From: Clostridiales bacterium
GTDB taxonomy: Bacteria > Bacillota > Clostridia > Christensenellales > Borkfalkiaceae
DNA: 64,000 nucleotides
Direction of reading: 5' to 3'
Assembly: GCA_015055805.1 (NCBI GenBank)
Contig: SVHN01000001.1
Span: 241,982 to 305,981, forward strand
The notes under the pieces are model-generated. The model ran no database searches. It worked only from the letters and a program-made list of their open reading frames with translations, and had not been told where the DNA came from. Of this stretch, positions 59,017 to 64,000 are shown in pieces; position 1 is the stretch's first letter, and each line of letters starts with the position of its first letter. A program made the position numbers and the translations under genes.

Positions 59017-59850
59017 TTAAATGTTTTGTTTTCTGTATTGAGAGGGGGTAACCCTTTCAATTTTTTTAAATACGTGATTGAAGTGAGAAAGTGAATCGTA
59101 ACCGATTATGCTTGAAATGTGTAAAGTTGTATAGTTGGTATGCTTTAGTAGGTTGCAAGCATAGTTGATTTTAAGGTTTGTTAAGTATTCAACAGGTGTT
59201 TTGCCTACGTACTTTTTAAAGGATTTTATTACCGCTGGCACAGACATAGGAAATAGTGAATATATGTCTTCTGGTGACTTGTCTATAAAGTCTTGTGAGT
59301 TAATTGTGTTAATTATACTTGCGAACCAATCGGGAAATGAATTTTGGTTGGTTTTTATATAGTTATATATAATAGACGTGCAAGATAAAAATAAGGAAAC
59401 AACGTTTGGTGATGATTGCTGCTCTTTTTCTATAAAGTCTAAATTGATTTTATTAACCCAGTAATTTATTTGAGCTGTTTCGGCTTTGGATAATTGAAAA
59501 TAAATTTCAGATTCAGTTTTATTAATATTTTGAAATAGTGAGCCATAGAAGTTATTGCAAGTATTTTCAAAATAACTAGGTGTTACCGCAAGATTAACGT
59601 GTTGGGCAGGACTAGTTTTATCAAATAAAAAGCTATGCTTATCACTTGGCTTTATTAAAGCCAAACAGCCAGGTTGCAATATGATGCTTTTATCATTTAT
59701 CAAATGATTAACAGGGGCTTTTTGGAAGAATAAAAATTCATAGTATTCGTGTTTGTGCATTGCAACGGGATTGTTTTTCCAAATATGAAAATCCAATGGC
59801 GAATTGGGGTTTGAAAATGAAGTTTTAGGTGTGAAAACTATATTACTCAT
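59017..59850 (-). CDS. AraC family regulator of the heparinase/GH88 locus
   Basis: 277 residues. A cupin-type N terminus ('MHKHEYYEFLFFQKAPVNHLI', 'LQPGCLALIKPSDKHSFLF') carries the His/Glu ligand-binding pattern, and the C-terminal AraC DNA-binding domain reads 'SVPAVIKSFKKYVGKTPVEYLTNLKINYA...ISSIIGYDSLSHFNHVFKKIERVTPSQYRK'. Divergent from the 60034 transporter gene; direct repeats in between are candidate binding sites. Its TATAAT is 6 bases from the ATG, so the mRNA appears leaderless, exactly as for the PocR/AraC gene at 31361. Confidence 0.9.
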   Translation of the reverse strand: MSNIVFTPKTSFSNPNSPLDFHIWKNNPVAMHKHEYYEFLFFQKAPVNHLINDKSIILQPGCLALIKPSDKHSFLFDKTSPAQHVNLAVTPSYFENTCNNFYGSLFQNINKTESEIYFQLSKAETAQINYWVNKINLDFIEKEQQSSPNVVSLFLSCTSIIYNYIKTNQNSFPDWFASIINTINSQDFIDKSPEDIYSLFPMSVPAVIKSFKKYVGKTPVEYLTNLKINYACNLLKHTNYTTLHISSIIGYDSLSHFNHVFKKIERVTPSQYRKQNI

Positions 59851-59856
59851 GCCTTA

Positions 59857-59885
59857 ATTATAGCGACTTAACAGTATTATGTCAA
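59857..59885 (-). promoter_or_regulatory. Perfect-consensus promoter giving a leaderless AraC mRNA
   Basis: Minus strand TTGACA (59885-59880), 17-base spacer, TATAAT (59862-59857), then TAAGGC and ATG at 59850. Geometry identical to 31368-31396. Confidence 0.85.
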
Positions 59886-59915
59886 CACATTAATAAAAAA
59901 TAAATTTAAAAAATC

Positions 59916-59956
59916 GCAACGGATTATTAAAAAAATAGCAATGATTGTTTAAAAAA
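59916..59956 (+). promoter_or_regulatory. Direct repeats in the AraC/transporter divergent region
   Basis: GCAACGGATTATTAAAAAA (59916-59934) and GCAATGATTGTTTAAAAAA (59938-59956) start 22 bases apart, about two helical turns, as expected for AraC-type half-sites. A further palindrome TTTATC-GTGT-GATAAA lies at 59972-59987. Confidence 0.55.
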
Positions 59957-60033
59957 AAACAAGATTTATAAATTTATCGTGTGATAAACTTGTAGTGAAA
60001 ACTGGACTTTGGCAGATATTAAGGAGATGCGTG

Positions 60034-61491
60034 ATGAATGCTTTTGTTATTATGTTTATAAACGTAATAATATTTACGGTGCTTGCTATACCGGGCTATT
60101 TGCTGACAAGATTTGGTGTGTTTAAGCAAGAACATTCAAACACCCTTTCAAAACTGTTGATTTATGTAGGGCTACCGTTTTTGGTCTTGTCAGGAACGTT
60201 AAGTGTGCAACTGAACGTGGAAGATTGCCTTAACATTATTTGGACAACTATTATAGGTATTGTATTAACTTTTGCGTTTTTTTTCGCGTCGAAGTTTACT
60301 ACGACTAAAAATAAGAAGATATACGATGAACTTGCTGATGAAAAAAGAAAGGGGATGGAAAGGTTTTGCGAAATTTTTTCAAACAATGGGTTTTTAGGTG
60401 TTGCGCTCGTCGTAGCTGTGTTTGGTGGCGAAAGTAAAATATTTATTTATCTAATCATACTTAATATTATTACAAATGCGCTTGCGTATACCATTGGTGT
60501 GTATCTTGTGTCAGCGGACAGAAAATTATTAGTTTTTAAAAAAATATTATTAAATCCAGTATTGATAGCTTTTGTTATAGGAATTATTCTAAATCTAATT
60601 GGTTTCAATAAATTAGTGCCTCAATTATTAACCTGTTCGGATTATTTTAAAAATATTGTAATACCACTTTCAATGACAATACTGGGTATGAAAATGGCGA
60701 CTGTTGATTTTAAAAAAGTTTTTTCCTCATGGAAGATGTATTTTGTTTCATTTATAAAGCTTATAGTTGTTCCAGTTGTTAGTGTATGCATAGCAATTTT
60801 ACTCAATAAAATTTGTCAACTTAAAGAAGACGTAGTTGTGTCAATATTTTTTGCTTTTGCAATGCCTACAGCTGTCTTGGCACTTGCTTTTGCTGATGAG
60901 TACAATGGAGCTGTTGAGGAAGCAACGACATTTACACTTTGCAGTACAATAGTGTTATCTTTTGGATTATCGGTAAAAACGGAAGATAGAAAGTGTGGGA
61001 TTAAGTGGTTTTTAATTAGCATAACTAGTTGTCTTTTTTCGGGAAGTTTAGGTTGCTTTCAAAAAATGTTGAAATTTGAATATCCTAATGTTAAAGTAGA
61101 GAATTTTGTTCAAGTTTCATTTTTCTTCATGCTTATAATCAGTTTATTTATCGTGTTGTTAATTTGGTTTATAAAACGCAAGAAACATGTTGAAAAAGAA
61201 GATGAGTTTGACCATAATACGTTTAGCCTAAAAAAAATACAATGGAAATATTTAGTCTTTATCGTTGCAACTGGCGTAATTATGGGGTTAATGAATAGTA
61301 TTAACGTCTTTTTGGCAGGGGCATTACCAAGCGTAGTTGTTTTTCCTTCTGTAAATGGTGGTGGCATTGTAGCAACGACAATCTTATCAATTATTATATT
61401 TAAAGAAAAAATAACAAAAAAACAAAAATTAGCATTATTGTTTGGGTTTTGCGGAATTTTGGCTATCGGGTTCGGTGGTTTGTTTGTATAA
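60034..61491 (+). CDS. AEC-type transporter joined to half of an EamA/DMT-type transporter
   Basis: About 485 residues; ATG 60034 has AAGGAG 7 bases upstream, so the GTG opening at 59995 is not needed. Residues 1 to about 300 are a full auxin-efflux-carrier family transporter ('IPGYLLTRFGVFKQEHSNTLSKLLIYVGLPFLVLSG', 'IFSNNGFLGVALVVAVFG', 'FFAFAMPTAVLALAFA'). From about 310 ('SVKTEDRKCGIKWFLIS') the sequence becomes the second five-helix half of a drug/metabolite transporter ('SLGCFQKMLKFEYPN', 'LPSVVVFPSVNGGGIVATTILSIIIFKEKITKKQKLALLFGFCGILAIG'). The first DMT half is absent. Either a fusion created by deletion or a real hybrid. The AEC half may still function. Confidence 0.8.
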   Translation: MNAFVIMFINVIIFTVLAIPGYLLTRFGVFKQEHSNTLSKLLIYVGLPFLVLSGTLSVQLNVEDCLNIIWTTIIGIVLTFAFFFASKFTTTKNKKIYDELADEKRKGMERFCEIFSNNGFLGVALVVAVFGGESKIFIYLIILNIITNALAYTIGVYLVSADRKLLVFKKILLNPVLIAFVIGIILNLIGFNKLVPQLLTCSDYFKNIVIPLSMTILGMKMATVDFKKVFSSWKMYFVSFIKLIVVPVVSVCIAILLNKICQLKEDVVVSIFFAFAMPTAVLALAFADEYNGAVEEATTFTLCSTIVLSFGLSVKTEDRKCGIKWFLISITSCLFSGSLGCFQKMLKFEYPNVKVENFVQVSFFFMLIISLFIVLLIWFIKRKKHVEKEDEFDHNTFSLKKIQWKYLVFIVATGVIMGLMNSINVFLAGALPSVVVFPSVNGGGIVATTILSIIIFKEKITKKQKLALLFGFCGILAIGFGGLFV

Positions 61492-61510
61492 AAATAATAG
61501 GAGTTAAATT

Positions 61511-63163
61511 ATGTATATTTACAGTTATGAAAATTTAAGTAAAATGTCACAGACAGAAAAAGGAAAAAAATATATTGAAAAGTTTAAGACTTATTATCAA
61601 GATAATATCAAAGATAAACCTATTAATAACCTTTCTTTTTCAAATTATAAGCTTTTCTTTTCTGCTGGAGATAGAAAAACGTTTGAGACACAGTTTTTTG
61701 GTAAGCGTGCACGATTAACCGTATTGCAGGTTTTAGCAATTTCTGATGATAAATACATAGAAGAACTAGAAGAAATCATAGCGTCAATTTGCGACGAGTT
61801 TACTTGGATTGTTCCCGCACATGCATATTTAAAACTTGAATTGTTTTCTACCGAAACGGCTAGAATGCTGGCAGAAACACTATATGTTTTTGGTGATAAA
61901 TTATCAAGAATTATTCAAGACAGAGTCAGAGAGAGCGTTTTTAATAAAGTTATTCAAGTGTATGAGAACAATTCCTTTTGGTGGGATTCTACCGATTGTA
62001 ATTGGGCGGCAGTTTGTGGATGTGGCGTAGGACTTGCATATCTTTATCTTTTTCCTGAGCGTTTTGAAAGTGTTAAAGATCGTTTATTTAATACATTTAA
62101 ATCTTTTTTGTCAGGTTTTGATGAAGAAGGTTATTGCTATGAAGGTGTCAATTATTGGCAATATGGTTTTACGGCATTTTGTGCGTTTTTTGAGATTTAT
62201 GAGAAATTATGTAATATTCGACCTGATTTTATTGATTCGGAAAAGGTTAAGAATGTTATTTGTTATGTTGAAAATGCTAAAATGAGCGAAGATATTTATT
62301 TGCCTTATGCCGATGGAGGTTATCCAACGTGGAATATGGATGCAAACAGCGCTTATACTATTAAACTGTTATATGTTAATGATTTTGCATTTAATAAAGT
62401 ATCGGAATTTTTGCCAAGCCATGCAGGTTTAGGTTTGCGTGGGTTGGTCGGAACAGTAACTTTTGATAAGCCTGAAAAGAATTTATTTAAGGAAAGCAGT
62501 ATTTATTATAAAAAAGCTGAAGTGTTTATTCGTAAGCGCAAAAAGTATTCTTTTACCACGCATGGCGGTAATAATGGTATAATACACAACCATAACGACG
62601 TTGGTGCTTTTCAAATTGTAAAAAATAATGAACGAATAATTTGTGATTTTGGTGCCGGGCTTTACACTAAAGAATATTTCGGGATTGATGAGCAAAGGTA
62701 TAAAATATTTGCTTGTAACTCTCTTTCGCACAGCGTTCCTATTGTCGATGGAGAATTGCAAATGTACGGTAGTCAGTACAAAGGAGAAATATTAAATCAA
62801 AGCGAAAATTCTATTGTAATAGACATTGCTAAAGCCTATGCGAATAATCCGAAAAACATAATTGTAGAGTATCAAACAGAAGAGGATTGTATTTTTGTAA
62901 AATATAAATGTAAAGGTATTAAAGAAAAGATAACGTTTCACTTTGTTAGTGATATTGAGCCAACCGTAAAAGAAAGTTGTGTTTGCATAAAAGATGTGCG
63001 CCTTTTGTGCAATCTGCCTATTAAACCTGAAATTTCACACAGGAAAGAGAGACCTCATAATCCTGCACGCAAGGAAACGGATAATATAAGAGATGTTTAT
63101 TTAATAGATTATGAAGTGTTTACTAATAACGAAATAATAGCGGAGTTTACGTTTCAACTATAA
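61511..63163 (+). CDS. Heparinase II/III-like polysaccharide lyase family protein
   Basis: 550 residues, no signal peptide. The N-terminal 310 residues form an (alpha/alpha) toroid ('FWWDSTDCNWAAVCGCGVGLAYLYLFPERF', 'EEGYCYEGVNYWQYGF'). The C-terminal beta-sandwich carries 'HGGNNGIIHNHNDVGAFQI' (351-369), the heparinase II/III His/Asn metal-site motif. Such enzymes cleave uronic-acid polysaccharides by beta-elimination and give unsaturated products, the substrates of the GH88 enzyme encoded next. A cytoplasmic location suggests action on short oligosaccharides. Substrate (heparin/chondroitin-like, alginate or other) unknown. Confidence 0.82.
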   Translation: MYIYSYENLSKMSQTEKGKKYIEKFKTYYQDNIKDKPINNLSFSNYKLFFSAGDRKTFETQFFGKRARLTVLQVLAISDDKYIEELEEIIASICDEFTWIVPAHAYLKLELFSTETARMLAETLYVFGDKLSRIIQDRVRESVFNKVIQVYENNSFWWDSTDCNWAAVCGCGVGLAYLYLFPERFESVKDRLFNTFKSFLSGFDEEGYCYEGVNYWQYGFTAFCAFFEIYEKLCNIRPDFIDSEKVKNVICYVENAKMSEDIYLPYADGGYPTWNMDANSAYTIKLLYVNDFAFNKVSEFLPSHAGLGLRGLVGTVTFDKPEKNLFKESSIYYKKAEVFIRKRKKYSFTTHGGNNGIIHNHNDVGAFQIVKNNERIICDFGAGLYTKEYFGIDEQRYKIFACNSLSHSVPIVDGELQMYGSQYKGEILNQSENSIVIDIAKAYANNPKNIIVEYQTEEDCIFVKYKCKGIKEKITFHFVSDIEPTVKESCVCIKDVRLLCNLPIKPEISHRKERPHNPARKETDNIRDVYLIDYEVFTNNEIIAEFTFQL

Positions 63164-63175
63164 ATAAAGGAAGGT

Positions 63176-63859
63176 GTGAATATGTTTCACATGATATTAA
63201 ATGATAATAAGGATTGGATAGATACAGTTTGGAATAAATTAGATAAAAAATTGTCTAAAACAGCGATTAAAAGTAGGTACAAACTTCCATACACAACAAT
63301 TAATGGTATTCATGATGACAGTAAAGATAACATATTGAATTGGACCAACGGGTTTTGGGGCGGATTAATGTGGCTTATGTACGTTGGTACTGGAAGAGAA
63401 TGTTATAAAATTACCGCTGAAACGTCTGAAAAATTATTAGATGAAGCCTTTAAGCACATGCAAGAATGGCATCATGACGTTGGGTTTATGTGGCATTTGA
63501 CAAGTGGAGTGAATTACCGTTTGACAGGAAATATCGATTCAAAAAACCGCAATCTAATTGCGGCAATGTCGCTTATGAGTAGGTATAATATATCGGGCGA
63601 TTACATTCGTTGCTGGAATGATGGAACATGGGGAGAAAAAGTTGCAGGATGGTCTATAATTGACTGCATGATGAATATTCCGATACTTTATTGGGCGAGC
63701 AAAGAAATCGGAGATGCTCGATTTGCAAAAATAGCTATGCGCCATGCAGATATGACTATGCGTGATCACGTTCGTGCGGATGGTTCAGTAAACCATATAG
63801 TTGTTCACGATACGGAAAAACCTAACGCCGTTTTAGGGGTAAGAAAAGGACAAGGATAA
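63176..63859 (+). pseudogene. GH88 unsaturated glucuronyl hydrolase, 3'-truncated
   Basis: 227 residues, about two thirds of the normal length. It shows clear GH88 features: 'NWTNGFWGGLMWLMY', 'EWHHDVGFMWHLTSG', 'RCWNDGTWGEKVAGWSIIDCMMNIPILYWASKEIGD' and 'HVRADGSVNHIVV'. The reading frame ends at VRKGQG, just where the family continues with the GYxxxSxWSRGQAW block, and the following DNA encodes a different protein (PfkB). The loss of the C-terminal helices of the (alpha/alpha)6 barrel should inactivate it. GH88 removes the unsaturated uronic acid left by lyases such as the neighbouring heparinase II/III-like enzyme. Confidence 0.82.
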
Positions 63860-63870
63860 GGTACTTTGAT

Positions 63871-64000
63871 ATGATACTTGCCGATATGGTCGGGGAAACT
63901 AAAGACGGCGTTTTGACCTTTAAGTCCTTTTGCGGCGGCGCGCCCTTTAACGTTGCGGTAAACGCTAAAAACGCAGGTGCAAAGGTTGGATTTATCGGTA
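63871..64000 (+). CDS. PfkB family sugar kinase, start region (partial at window end; 5' end probably lost)
   Basis: The last 130 bases encode 'MILADMVGETKDGVL' followed by 'FKSFCGGAPFNVAVNAKN' and 'AGAKVGFIG', the first signature of fructokinase/ribokinase-type PfkB enzymes. The usual opening strand with GE ahead of ILADM is absent; the frame instead reads from the GH88 break (RIRYFDM). G+C is visibly higher than in the preceding GH88 DNA. It lacks about ten N-terminal residues, so it may be non-functional or start at ATG 63871. No ribosome site of note is visible. Confidence 0.7.
   Translation, partial: MILADMVGETKDGVLTFKSFCGGAPFNVAVNAKNAGAKVGFIG

Overview
The window looks like a low-G+C Gram-positive genome (Bacillota, most likely a gut-type Clostridia; a Christensenellales-like lineage is only a guess). 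The reasons are AT-rich DNA, strong AGGAG-type ribosome sites, near-perfect TTGACA-N17-TATAAT promoters, lipoprotein signal peptides, LplB/YtcP-type sugar permeases without their own ATPase, AraC regulators and a tandem glycine riboswitch. Most of it is a glycan-harvesting region.

Layout. 1-842 is the end of a large secreted protein. 941-5521 is a three-gene unit (TIM-barrel hydrolase, Gfo/Idh/MocA oxidoreductase, GH78 rhamnosidase). 5649-7651 holds two membrane proteins (DUF1295, CDF metal transporter). 7840-9840 is a lone GH42-like enzyme. 10041-30378 is operon A: AraC regulator, two sugar isomerase/epimerase-type enzymes, a Gfo/Idh/MocA protein, a DUF4838 hydrolase, two permeases, binding lipoprotein, DUF4091 lipoprotein, two further lipoproteins, a 46-residue peptide, a secreted Ig-domain protein, GH20 and a beta-propeller protein. 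30480-31361 is a divergent PocR/AraC regulator. 31539-49744 is operon B, which repeats the operon A core in the same order (GH20, permeases, binding lipoprotein, DUF4091, two lipoproteins, small peptide, secreted protein), then adds a second small-peptide/secreted-protein pair, a GH28-like protein and an oxidoreductase. 49855-51297 is an unrecognised gene with its own promoter and a large inverted repeat.

From about 51.3 kb the DNA becomes more AT-rich and more mosaic: a glycine-riboswitch-controlled TRIC/UPF0126 membrane protein, a HipB/HipA toxin-antitoxin pair, gene remnants (SDR, DUF4432, nagA), a Cys_rich_KTR mobile-element protein, a 25-bp tRNA-Ser-like 3' end, a DUF4143 ATPase, and a second sugar locus (AraC, a transporter chimera, heparinase II/III-like protein, truncated GH88, start of a PfkB kinase).

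The strongest novelty candidate is the duplicated surface module in operons A and B. In each operon the Ig-type lipoprotein and a separate tiny downstream peptide end in the same short acidic/aromatic tail. The tail differs between operons but is almost identical at DNA level within each. A tail peptide gene directly precedes every one of the three secreted 'GIRF-domain' proteins. Other notable points are three apparently leaderless regulator genes, a shared 20-bp box in the leaders of operons A and B, paired palindromic operators at hipBA, a riboswitch terminator that runs into its own coding sequence, and four gene-fusion/truncation junctions within 54-64 kb.

All family calls were made by reading protein sequence, without database searches.
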